Source: DASQFY01 sp036397815
Lineage (GTDB): Bacteria > Chloroflexota > Limnocylindria > QHBO01
Direction of reading: 5' to 3'
Assembly: GCA_036397815.1 (NCBI GenBank)
Contig: DASWIE010000114.1
Location: 1 to 33,623, forward strand
Length of the DNA stretch: 33,623 bases
The stretch's first letter is position 1. Each line of letters opens with the position of its first letter. The translations under genes and the position numbers were made by a program. The notes beneath the pieces are model-generated. The model was given only the letters and a program-made list of their open reading frames with translations, was not told the origin of the DNA and did no database searches. Below, in pieces: positions 15,507 to 24,469 of the stretch.

Positions 15507-15625
15507 CGAAGGTCGGGCACCTTTCGCTGGTGTGGGCAGCCGCACGCCGTCGAGGGCGTCACGGTACACCGCGCGCGGTGGTTCGGCCAGAGATCTGGTG
15601 CTCGAACGCACCGGGCGATGTCGGT

Positions 15626-16857
<1,232 letters not shown>

Positions 16858-16861
<4 letters not shown>

Positions 16862-17907
16862 GGCAGGAGCACCACCTTTCCCGCGTGCCGCGAGGCGATC
16901 AGCTCGAAGCCGCGCTCCCAGTCGGCCAGGTCGAAGCGATGGGTCAGGATGGGCGACACGTCAAGGGTGCCGGAACGAAGCAGCGCCTGGGTCCGCTCCC
17001 AGCTGTCGTAGATGCGGCGCCCGTAGATGCCGTACAGGCGCACGCCCTTCTGGATGACGAGGTCGGAAAGGTCGACCCGAGGGGGCTCTCCGAAGATGCC
17101 CAGCAGGCTGATGCGACCGCCCCGCGTCACGGCCAGCAGGCCCTGGTCGAGGGCCGGCTGGGCGCCGCTCATCTCGAGCACCACGTCCACGCCGTCGCCA
17201 CCGGTGGCGGCTGAGATGCGCTCCTGCGTGTCGGCGGCGCTCGCGTCGAGCGTCACGTCGGCGCCCATGGTGCGCGCCAGCTCGAGCCGATAGGCCTCGA
17301 CGTCGGTGGCGATCACCAGCGCGGCGCCGGCCGCCCTGGCGATGCCCACGGTGCAGAGACCGATGGGTCCGCAGCCGGTGACCAGCACGGTTCGGCCCTC
17401 GATCGGCTCGACGAAGGCGGCGTGAACGGCGTTGCCCATCGGCTCCTGGAGGGCGACGACCGCCGGTTCGAGCCCGTTCGACTCGATGGCGTTCGTCTCG
17501 GGGATGACGACGTACTCGGCGAACCCGCCGTCCACGTGCGCGCCGATCACCTTCAGGTTGCGACACAGGTGCATGTTCCCGGCGCGACACTGGGCACAGG
17601 TCCAGTCCACGATGTGGCTCTCCACGCCGACGAGATCGCCGTCGCGGACCCGCGTCACGCCGGCCCCGCTGGCGGCCACCGTTCCGGCCAGCTCGTGGCC
17701 CAGGATGATCGGTGGCTGAAGAACCTCGCGCGCCCAGGGGTCCCAGCGGAAGAGGTGGTAGTCGGTGCCGCAGATGCTCGCCGCCTCCATGTGGAGGAGC
17801 ACCTCGCCTGGCCCGGGAGTCGGGACCTGGCGCTCGATCAGCTCGGCCCCGGGCTCCGGCCGAGTCTTGGCCAGGGCGCGCATGGTGCGGGTGGCGGTTG
17901 CGGTCAT
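16858..17907 (-). CDS. tdh: L-threonine 3-dehydrogenase
   Basis: A 349-aa zinc-dependent medium-chain dehydrogenase (EC 1.1.1.103) that oxidises threonine to 2-amino-3-oxobutyrate with NAD. Catalytic-zinc residues are visible in SICGTDYH (Cys46) and GHELAG (His71, Glu72). The Rossmann fingerprint is VTGCGPIGLC. The structural-zinc loop HIVDWTCAQC...HLC keeps three cysteines, but the position of the first is Asp. Overlap with kbl and the pathway logic favour Tdh over a sorbitol or butanediol dehydrogenase. The frame extends to 17961, but family similarity, AGGCAGG just before ATG 17907 and TATACT at 17932-17937 support the shorter start. Confidence 0.88.
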
Positions 17908-17931
17908 CCTGCCTGCTGGAGCACGGGGGCC

Positions 17932-17937
17932 AGTATA
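17932..17937 (-). promoter_or_regulatory. Possible -10 hexamer of the tdh-kbl operon
   Basis: TATACT on the minus strand lies 24 nt before the tdh ATG. Unlike the leaderless genes, this start has an AGG-rich ribosome-binding region. No clear -35 is seen. Confidence 0.35.
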
Positions 17938-17950
17938 GGCAGCCGCCCGT

Positions 17951-18352
17951 TCAGTCCTCACTGAACCAGGCTCGTGCCGTGGGCCGCAGCAGGCCGATGA
18001 CGAGGACCGCGCTGATCAGCAGGCCAAGCGGCACGGTCAGGGCGTACCAGCCGCGCGCGGAGTCTGCGGGCAGCTGGAGCAGGGCGGGCGGAAGGCCGGC
18101 CAGGATCGGCACCGCCAGCGCGGCGATCCCGAGCGCGAATCGATGCGCGATTCGCTTGCGCTGCAGCGCAACGGTGATGCCGAAGAGCACCGCCGCCAGC
18201 TCCAGCATCATGAAGATCCCGAGCAGGCTGAACGGAGCCCGCTCGCTGAAGTCGACGAAGCTCACGATCCGCGGCAAGAGGATGCCTGTCACGGCCAGCA
18301 GCAGGAATGCCCAGCCGAACCAGAGCCGAACCGGAAGCGGTGCCTCGCGCAT
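17951..18352 (-). CDS. Small four-helix integral membrane protein, unknown function
   Basis: A 133-aa protein with about four hydrophobic segments: WFGWAFLLLAVTGILLP, LLGIFMMLELAAVLFGITVAL, FALGIAALAVPILAGLPPAL and YALTVPLGLLISAVLVIGLL. A basic RKRIAH loop follows the second segment. The family is not recognised. The frame extends to 18421, but that would run into the promoter and operator of the divergent LacI gene. TAGGAT lies exactly 7 nt before the ATG at 18352, so this start is chosen. It is encoded 43 bp upstream of tdh on the same strand and could be read into that operon. Confidence 0.65.
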   Translation of the reverse strand: MREAPLPVRLWFGWAFLLLAVTGILLPRIVSFVDFSERAPFSLLGIFMMLELAAVLFGITVALQRKRIAHRFALGIAALAVPILAGLPPALLQLPADSARGWYALTVPLGLLISAVLVIGLLRPTARAWFSED

Positions 18353-18359
18353 GCCGCCG

Positions 18360-18365
18360 ATCCTA
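18360..18365 (-). promoter_or_regulatory. -10 hexamer of a probable leaderless promoter (membrane protein)
   Basis: TAGGAT on the minus strand lies 7 nt before the ATG at 18352, with no Shine-Dalgarno sequence. The hexamer is the same as before the SIS gene (1190). Confidence 0.5.
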
Positions 18366-18387
18366 GCAGCGGCGATGGAAATTGCCC

Positions 18388-18417
18388 TTGACAAGCGACC
18401 GCGCGGCTCCGTATCCT
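18388..18417 (+). promoter_or_regulatory. Promoter of the starch operon
   Basis: TTGACA (18388-18393), an 18-nt spacer and TATCCT (18412-18417): the best housekeeping-type promoter in the window. The predicted start site is near 18424, immediately before the first operator copy. Confidence 0.75.
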
Positions 18418-18425
18418 TCACCGCC

Positions 18426-18450
18426 TAAACCGGTTCACTAAACCGGTTCA
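18426..18450. promoter_or_regulatory. Twin LacI-family operator
   Basis: Two exact direct copies of TAAACCGGTTCA (18426-18437 and 18439-18450), each centred on the palindrome AACCGGTT with the central CG typical of LacI-family operators. They are 13 bp apart centre to centre. They cover the predicted transcription start and abut the ribosome-binding site GGAGGAGG, so bound repressor would block initiation. Confidence 0.8.
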
Positions 18451-18466
18451 GGAGGAGGGCACCCTC

Positions 18467-19555
18467 GTGGCGCGACCACGCATCGGTGACGTGGCGCAGC
18501 GAGCAGGCGTCAGCAAGACCGCCGTCTCGTTTGCATTCAACCAGCCCGAGCACCTGAACGTCGACACCCGCCAGCGCATCCTGGCGGCGGCAAACGACCT
18601 GGGCTACCGGCCGTCCCCGATTGCCCGCCGCCTGGCCGCCCGCCGGACGCAGCAGGTCGGGCTGGTGGTGCCGCAGTCCACCCACGACATCTTCGCCAAT
18701 CCGTTCCTGCCCGAGCTGATGCGCGGAATCGGCGACGTCTGCGACGCCCAGGGCATCGCCGTCGTCATCGTGCCGCCCGTCCACGGCTCGATCGCCACCG
18801 CAGTCGAGGGCGCGCTGGTCGACGGCCTGATCCTGCTCGGCCTTTCGGCCGAGCATCCGGAGATCGACCAGGTGCGCCGGGCCGGCCTGCCCATCGTGGC
18901 GCTCGACGTGGAGGGCTGGGAGGACGCCGCCGTGATCGCGATCGACGACGCCTCCGGCACGCGCGCCGCCGCGAAGCACCTCGCCGAGCTCGGCCATCGG
19001 GACGTGGGCGTCGTCCTGATCGCGGCGCATCCGGACAGCCCGGTCGACGAGCAGCACGGCATCTCGGGGCGGCGGCTGGCCGGCCTGCGCGAGGGCTTCG
19101 GCCTTTCGAGCAACGGCGAAGGCCCGGTGCGGCTCCGCATCGTCTCCGCGCCCGTCTCCGAAGAGGGCGGTCGCGCCGCCTTCGATGCGTTCGTGGAGGC
19201 CGGCCTGCCGAGCGCCATCATGACGATGAGCGACGTGACGGCCATCGGCGTCATGAACGCGGCCATCGATGCCGGGATGCACCTGCCCGAGGAGCTGTCG
19301 GTCGTCGGCTTCGACGACATCGAGGCTGCCTCGTGGGTCTCGCCACGCCTGACCACGGTCCATCAACCGATCCGCGAGAAGGGGCGGCTCGCTGCGACCC
19401 GGCTGATCGACGCCATCGGCGCGGCCGACGGCCGCGCCGCAACCCATGAAGTCCTGCCCACCCGACTTGTCGTGCGCGGGTCGACCGCGCCACCCAACAC
19501 CACATCCGTGCTGCCTGCAGCCGACCGAAGCAGAGGAGGTGCCGCTGCGCCCTGA
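18467..19555 (+). CDS. LacI-family repressor of the starch/maltooligosaccharide operon
   Basis: A 362-aa regulator. The N-terminal helix-turn-helix (IGDVAQRAGVSKTAVSFAFN) and hinge helix (ARRLAAR) would bind DNA. The rest is the periplasmic-binding-protein-like effector domain, with VGLVVPQ at the core start, DGLILLGLS, GHRDVGVV, the VVGFDDIEAASWVSP block and a C-terminal RLVVRGST strand. It starts at GTG 18467 with GGAGGAGG 8 nt upstream. The promoter and twin operator lie directly upstream of its own gene, implying autoregulation, with the downstream transport and GH13 genes in the same transcript. The effector is probably a maltooligosaccharide, inferred from context only. Confidence 0.93.
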   Translation: MARPRIGDVAQRAGVSKTAVSFAFNQPEHLNVDTRQRILAAANDLGYRPSPIARRLAARRTQQVGLVVPQSTHDIFANPFLPELMRGIGDVCDAQGIAVVIVPPVHGSIATAVEGALVDGLILLGLSAEHPEIDQVRRAGLPIVALDVEGWEDAAVIAIDDASGTRAAAKHLAELGHRDVGVVLIAAHPDSPVDEQHGISGRRLAGLREGFGLSSNGEGPVRLRIVSAPVSEEGGRAAFDAFVEAGLPSAIMTMSDVTAIGVMNAAIDAGMHLPEELSVVGFDDIEAASWVSPRLTTVHQPIREKGRLAATRLIDAIGAADGRAATHEVLPTRLVVRGSTAPPNTTSVLPAADRSRGGAAAP

Positions 19556-19603
19556 CATGCCTACTCACCATCGACCTTCACCCAGATGAGGTAGTTCACG
19601 CAG

Positions 19604-20893
19604 ATGACTCGTAGACGCGCATCCAGGTTTATCCCGTTCGCCGCGCTGGCCCTCGTGGTCTCGGCCTGCGGCGGAGAGCTGACCACATCAGAGGAGCCGG
19701 CGGAATCGGCCGCTGCGTCTGCCGGGGAGGAGTTCCCGACCGGCGACATCACCATCGAGCTCTGGACCAAGGAGGGCGATCCGCAGATCGACTTCGTCCA
19801 GGCCCTGGCCGATGACTACACCGCACTCCATGCCAACGTCACCTTCGAGGTCGTCAACAAGGACGTCGAGCTGCTGCGCGAGGACATGGTCAACACCGCG
19901 CTCAGCCCGGATGCTCAGCCGCAGCTGCTGTGGACGGTGCTCGACCACGTCGGACCGTTGGTCGAGGCCGGCGTCATCCAGGAGCTCGGCGGCAAGTTCG
20001 ACGAGAGCGTCCTGGCCGAGGCGGCGCAGGGATCCGGCACCTTCGATGGCAAGGTCTGGGTCGCACCGATCTCGATCGGCAACCAGCTGATGCTCTACTA
20101 CAACAAGTCGATCATGGGTGACGAGCCCCCGGCCGACACCGATGAGCTGATCTCCATCGCCACGGAGAACACCGACGCGGCGGCGGGAAACTATGGCTTC
20201 GTCCTGAACCAGACCGAGTCGTTCTGGCTGGTCCCGTGGCTCGGCGGCTTCGGCGGGTCCGTGTTCGCGGACGACGGGGTCACGCCGACCCTGGACACGC
20301 CGGAGATGGGCGACGCGCTCCAGTTCCTGCACGACCTGAAGTACACGGACGGCGTCATGCCGGCCGAGTGCGACTACACCTGCGCCAGCGACCTGTTCAC
20401 GACTGGCGCGGCGGCGATGATCATGAACGGCGACTGGGAGCTGGCGAACTACACCGATCAGCTTGGCGAGGATCTCGGCGTGGCCGCGCTGCCCGAGGTG
20501 ACCGCCACCGGAGAATTCCCGAAGCCGTACATCGGCGGCACCTACTACATGGTGCCGTCCGCGGTCGAGGGTGACACCCTGACCGTGGTGCTCGACTTCA
20601 TCAACTTCTCGCTCGCTGCCGACCAGCAGCGGGCGCAGGTCGAGCAGCTGAAGCGCCTCCCGTCCAACGCCGAGATCCTGGCCGATCCGGTGGTCACCGA
20701 TGATCCCGGTCTCCAGGGCGCCGGTGACGCGGTGTCGAAGGGCGTCCCGCAGCCGATCAACGTCGAGATGCGATGCAACTTCGACGCGATGACGGCGGCG
20801 GTGCGCGACATGTTCGGTGGCAACGATGACATCGAGGGCATCCTCGCCACGATGCAGACTGCTGCCGAGAACTGCCTGGCCACCCTCCAGTAG
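19604..20893 (+). CDS. ABC transporter sugar-binding lipoprotein (MalE-like)
   Basis: A 429-aa extracellular solute-binding protein of the family-1 (maltose-type) class. The lipobox VSAC puts the modified Cys at residue 22 after an Arg-rich N-terminus, so it is membrane-tethered. The mature part has IELWTKEGDPQ at the first strand, FDGKVWVAPISIGNQLMLYYNKSI at the hinge region, ESFWLVPWLGGFGG and AAAMIMNGDWEL, typical of maltodextrin binders with aromatic ligand contacts. It lies 48 bp after the LacI gene and is followed by a strong hairpin before the permease genes. With two GH13 enzymes alongside, maltooligosaccharides are the likely ligand. Confidence 0.92.
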   Translation: MTRRRASRFIPFAALALVVSACGGELTTSEEPAESAAASAGEEFPTGDITIELWTKEGDPQIDFVQALADDYTALHANVTFEVVNKDVELLREDMVNTALSPDAQPQLLWTVLDHVGPLVEAGVIQELGGKFDESVLAEAAQGSGTFDGKVWVAPISIGNQLMLYYNKSIMGDEPPADTDELISIATENTDAAAGNYGFVLNQTESFWLVPWLGGFGGSVFADDGVTPTLDTPEMGDALQFLHDLKYTDGVMPAECDYTCASDLFTTGAAAMIMNGDWELANYTDQLGEDLGVAALPEVTATGEFPKPYIGGTYYMVPSAVEGDTLTVVLDFINFSLAADQQRAQVEQLKRLPSNAEILADPVVTDDPGLQGAGDAVSKGVPQPINVEMRCNFDAMTAAVRDMFGGNDDIEGILATMQTAAENCLATLQ

Positions 20894-20906
20894 CTCGTAC
20901 TTGAAG

Positions 20907-20936
20907 GTGGGGTGGGGCCGCACGGCCCCACCCCAC
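20907..20936 (+). terminator. Intra-operon stem-loop after the binding-protein gene
   Basis: A perfect 13-bp stem (20907-20919 with 20924-20936, loop GCAC) is followed by TCCTTCCC, 13 bp after the stop. Stem-loops in this position commonly act as partial terminators or mRNA stabilisers that keep binding protein in excess over permease. Confidence 0.75.
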
Positions 20937-20973
20937 TCCTTCCCACCTCAGCCGAACGCTGCAGAGGCGGACG

Positions 20974-21999
20974 ATGAACGTCGACCAGACAATCGGTGCC
21001 CTGGTTGAAGTCCTGACCACCCTGGCCGTGGTCGCCGTGGCCGTGGCGGTGCTCGAGGGCTTCCTCTACGTCGTCCTTGTCCGATGGCTCAAGGCGCGCC
21101 TCGCCGTTCCGTTCATGCTCATCGCGCCGGCATTCGTCGGGCTCATCGGGCTCATCTTCTACCCGCTCCTCTGGGAGCTCAACGTCAGCTTCACCAACAT
21201 GAGCCTGCGGAACCTCCGCGACCCGGGCTTCCTGGGCCTGACGCAGGACATGTTCGTGGGGGTCGACAACTACGTGCGGGTCTTCACGGCTCCCGTGCTC
21301 CAGCAGGCCACCTTCTTCCAGGTCATGTGGCAGACCGTGCTGTGGACCGTCCTCAACGTCACCTTCCACGTCCTTGGCGGCCTGGGGCTCGCGCTGCTGC
21401 TTCATCGCCAGATGCGCGGCAAGGGGATCTATCGCGCGCTGATCGTGCTGCCCTGGGCCACGCCGCAGATCGTGGCGCTCGCCGTCTGGCGGACGGAGCT
21501 CCACTCCGAGTTCGGCATGGTCAACCAGCTGCTGGCAGGCATCGGGGTCGAAGGCCCCGGCTGGCTGATCGACCCGTTCTGGAACTTCTTCGCGATGGTG
21601 ATGGTCAACGTCTGGCTCGGGATCCCATTCATGATGGTGATCCTGCTGGGCGGACTCCAGAGCATCCCGTCCGACCTCTACGAGGCGGCTGAGATCGACG
21701 GCGCCAGCAGCCGCCAGTCGTTCCGGCACATCACGCTCCCGCTGCTCGCCCCGGTCCTGACCCCGGCCATCATCCTTGGCGTGGTCTGGACGTTCAACAA
21801 CTTCAACGTCCCATTCGTGATCAACCAGAACGAGCTTGAAACGAGCGACACGCTGGTGACAGGCCTCTTCCGGGCGGCGTTCCAATACAACCGCTACGGG
21901 TTCGCGGGTGCCTACGCCTTCGTGATCTTCGCGATCCTGCTCCTGTTCGTCATCTTCTACGTGCGGCGCAGCGGCGCCCTGAAGGGAGCGACCGAATGA
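20974..21999 (+). CDS. ABC transporter permease, MalF-like
   Basis: A 341-aa inner-membrane permease of the binding-protein-dependent type. Six or seven hydrophobic segments are visible: one at the N-terminus (about 13-37), then MLIAPAFVGLIGLIFYP, a long loop and the transport domain. The ATPase-contacting EAA loop is EAAEIDGASSRQSFRHITLPLL near residues 232-253, with the conserved EAA-x3-G-x9-I-x-LP pattern. The start has AGAGGCGGA upstream. Its stop overlaps the next permease start by 4 bp. Together with its partner it would form the channel for maltooligosaccharide import. Confidence 0.9.
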   Translation: MNVDQTIGALVEVLTTLAVVAVAVAVLEGFLYVVLVRWLKARLAVPFMLIAPAFVGLIGLIFYPLLWELNVSFTNMSLRNLRDPGFLGLTQDMFVGVDNYVRVFTAPVLQQATFFQVMWQTVLWTVLNVTFHVLGGLGLALLLHRQMRGKGIYRALIVLPWATPQIVALAVWRTELHSEFGMVNQLLAGIGVEGPGWLIDPFWNFFAMVMVNVWLGIPFMMVILLGGLQSIPSDLYEAAEIDGASSRQSFRHITLPLLAPVLTPAIILGVVWTFNNFNVPFVINQNELETSDTLVTGLFRAAFQYNRYGFAGAYAFVIFAILLLFVIFYVRRSGALKGATE

Positions 22000-22916
22000 G
22001 CGGCGCCACCAGCGTCCCGGTCGTCCCGGCGGCGCAGGCCGGTCCAGCCGCCGCGGCGGCCGTCGCCAAGGGAGGCGGCGGACGCACGGACAGCTTCGGC
22101 AAGCGCGTCGTCATCCACGCCGTGCTGATCCTCGCCTCGCTGATCGCGGCCTTCCCGGTCTTCCGCGTGCTGAGCGTCTCGCTGCGCCCGGAGGATCGCC
22201 TGCTGGAGCGCGAGTTCAAGCTGTTCCCCGAGGGAGCCACCCTCGACTCGTTCGTGCACGTCCTGACCGACACCGACTTCCCGCAGTGGCTGTTCAACAG
22301 CCTGATCATCACCGTCGGCACCTCGATCGTGGGCCTCCTCTTTGCGGCGACGTCGGCCTATGCCTTCAGCCGCTACAAGTTCCCCGGTCGCGGGGTGGGC
22401 CTGACCGCCCTGCTGGCGACCCAGCTGATCCCGGCCACCATGCTCCTCGTCCCGCTCTTCATCCTCTCCATCCAGCTCGACCTGAAGGACAGCTATCGCG
22501 GCCTGGTGATCGCCTACAGCGTGACCAGCGTTCCGTTCAGCATCTGGATCCTGAAGGGCTACTACGACACGGTGCCGATCGAGCTGGAGGAGGCGGCCCG
22601 CATCGACGGCGCATCGCAGCTGGAGGCCTTCTGGCGCATCCTGCTGCCGCTCTCCACCCCGGCTCTGGCGATCGTATTCCTGTTCAACTTCCTGGCCGCC
22701 TGGAACGAGTTCGTCCTGGCCCGGGTCCTGATCGGCTCGTCGACCGAGCTGTTCACCTGGCCGCTCGGCGTCCTGCGCTTCCAGGCCCAGTTCCAGACGC
22801 AGTGGGGCGACCTGGCCGCCGCCTCGATCCTGATCTCGATCCCGGTCGTGGCGCTCTTCCTCTACTCCTCCAAGTGGCTCATCTCCGGAGTGACCCTGGG
22901 TGGGGTCAAGGGCTGA
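21996..22916 (+). CDS. ABC transporter permease, MalG-like
   Basis: A 306-aa inner-membrane permease. A low-complexity Ala/Gly-rich cytoplasmic N-terminus of about 30 residues precedes six hydrophobic segments. FNSLIITVGTSIVGLLFAATSAYAFSRYKFPGR is characteristic of MalG-type subunits, and the EAA loop reads EEAARIDGASQLEAFWRILLPLS. ATGA overlap with the upstream permease shows translational coupling. The next gene starts 8 bp after its stop. No ATP-binding subunit follows, so a shared MalK/MsmK-type ATPase elsewhere in the genome is expected. Confidence 0.9.
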   Translation: MSGATSVPVVPAAQAGPAAAAAVAKGGGGRTDSFGKRVVIHAVLILASLIAAFPVFRVLSVSLRPEDRLLEREFKLFPEGATLDSFVHVLTDTDFPQWLFNSLIITVGTSIVGLLFAATSAYAFSRYKFPGRGVGLTALLATQLIPATMLLVPLFILSIQLDLKDSYRGLVIAYSVTSVPFSIWILKGYYDTVPIELEEAARIDGASQLEAFWRILLPLSTPALAIVFLFNFLAAWNEFVLARVLIGSSTELFTWPLGVLRFQAQFQTQWGDLAAASILISIPVVALFLYSSKWLISGVTLGGVKG

Positions 22917-22924
22917 CCTGACCG

Positions 22925-24469
22925 ATGCCCGTCGCCACGACTCCGGGCTGGGTCAGGGATGCCGTCTTCTACCAGATCTTTCCGGACCGATTCGCCTCCA
23001 GCGCCCGCGTCGCCAAGCCCGGGCCGCTGGAGGACTGGGACTCACCGCCCACCGTTCACGGATTCAAGGGCGGTGACCTCCTGGGCGTCGTCGAGCACCT
23101 CGACCACCTGGAGGGCCTGGGTGTCACCGCCATCTACTTCAACCCGGTGTTCGCCTCGGCCTCGAACCATCGGTACCACACCTACGACTACATGCAGGTC
23201 GACCCGCTGCTCGGCGGCGATGACGCCCTGCGCGAGCTGCTCGACGCGGCTCACCTCCGCGGCATGCGGGTGATCCTGGACGGCGTCTTCAACCACGCCA
23301 GCCGCGGCTTCTGGCCGTTTCACCATGTGATGGAAGCCGGGGCAAGCTCGCCCTACCGCGACTGGTTCTACCTCAATCAGGCGATGCTCGCCGAAGGGCG
23401 CCAGCTGCGCGCCTACCCGTACCAGATGCCGGCCGGGCCGCTGGCCGCGGATTGGGGAGACCAGCACGGGAGCGGAACGCAGTCGCTCCAGACGCTGGGC
23501 TACCAAGCCTGGTGGGACCTTCCCGCGCTGCCGAAGCTGAACACCGACAACCCGATCGTGCGGGAGTACCTGATGGCCGTCGCCGAGCACTGGACCGCCT
23601 TCGGCATCGACGGCTGGCGGCTGGACGTGCCGGACGAGATCACCACCCCCGGGTTCTGGGAGGAGTTCCGGACCCGTGTCCGAGCCCTGAATCCTGATGC
23701 CTACATCGTCGGCGAGATCTGGCAGGAGCGCGGCGACCTGCTCGACGGCCGGACATACGACGGGCTGATGAACTATCCGCTGGCGGCCGCCATCACCAGC
23801 CACGTGACCGGGCGCCACCTGCGCCTCGACGTCGTCGCTCAGGAGGCCGAGCTGGCGCGCAACATACGCCCCGAGGACGCCGAGACATTCCTGGCGCGCC
23901 TGGCGCGCATCTACCGCACCTACGACCCCGACTCGGCCGGCGCCATGCTCACCCTCCTCGACACGCACGACACCCCGCGCTTCCTCACCATGGCGGGGGA
24001 CGACAAGGCGTCCCTGCGGCTCGGCTGGCTGGTGCTGATGACGATGCCGGGTGCGCCCTGCATCTACTACGGCGACGAGATCGGGCTGACCGGCGAGCAC
24101 GATCCGGGCAGCCGGGCGGGCTTCCCCTGGGACCGCCAGGCCTGGGACATGGAGCTGCTCGACTACCTGCGCGCGCTTGTCGCGCTGCGACACGGCGAGC
24201 CGGTCCTGCGCCACGGCGGCTTCCAGCCGCTCGCCGCGGCCGGCATGGCGAGCGCCTATCTCCGGACCGGCGATCAGGGGACGCTGATGGTCGCCCTGAA
24301 CGCCGGCGAGGAGCCGACCATCCTGCCGGTCGAGGTCTCGGCTGATCGGCTCGCCGTGCTGCACACATCAACCGCCGTGGCCGCCACCGTCAACGCCAAC
24401 CCTCGCGGCGATGGGACGCTGCTCGAGCTCGCGCCGCGGTCCGGGAGCGTGTTCAGGGTGAGTCCGTGA
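22925..24469 (+). CDS. Cytosolic GH13 maltooligosaccharide hydrolase (cyclomaltodextrinase/neopullulanase-like)
   Basis: A 514-aa glycoside hydrolase family 13 enzyme without signal peptide or the N-terminal beta domain of many neopullulanases. The (beta/alpha)8 barrel starts at once with AVFYQIFPDRF. Region I is DGVFNHAS, region II GWRLDVPDE with nucleophile Asp234, region III VGEIW with acid/base Glu264, and region IV DTHDTPR with Asp349. YYGDEIGLTGEHDP follows. The last 80 residues form the small C-terminal beta domain. In the operon it would degrade imported maltooligosaccharides to maltose or glucose. The exact specificity (alpha-glucosidase, cyclomaltodextrinase or maltogenic amylase) cannot be read from sequence. 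It overlaps the next gene by 4 bp (GTGA). Confidence 0.9.
   Translation: MPVATTPGWVRDAVFYQIFPDRFASSARVAKPGPLEDWDSPPTVHGFKGGDLLGVVEHLDHLEGLGVTAIYFNPVFASASNHRYHTYDYMQVDPLLGGDDALRELLDAAHLRGMRVILDGVFNHASRGFWPFHHVMEAGASSPYRDWFYLNQAMLAEGRQLRAYPYQMPAGPLAADWGDQHGSGTQSLQTLGYQAWWDLPALPKLNTDNPIVREYLMAVAEHWTAFGIDGWRLDVPDEITTPGFWEEFRTRVRALNPDAYIVGEIWQERGDLLDGRTYDGLMNYPLAAAITSHVTGRHLRLDVVAQEAELARNIRPEDAETFLARLARIYRTYDPDSAGAMLTLLDTHDTPRFLTMAGDDKASLRLGWLVLMTMPGAPCIYYGDEIGLTGEHDPGSRAGFPWDRQAWDMELLDYLRALVALRHGEPVLRHGGFQPLAAAGMASAYLRTGDQGTLMVALNAGEEPTILPVEVSADRLAVLHTSTAVAATVNANPRGDGTLLELAPRSGSVFRVSP

Noticed and set aside
15507..15611. N-terminal extension of the sigma factor to a GTG
   Set aside because: Codon bias is weaker there and no sigma homology is present; not fully excluded because the GTG lies only 14 bp after kbl.
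18353..18421. N-terminal extension of the small membrane protein
   Set aside because: It runs into the LacI promoter region, and the TAGGAT hexamer lies inside it, 7 nt before the chosen ATG.
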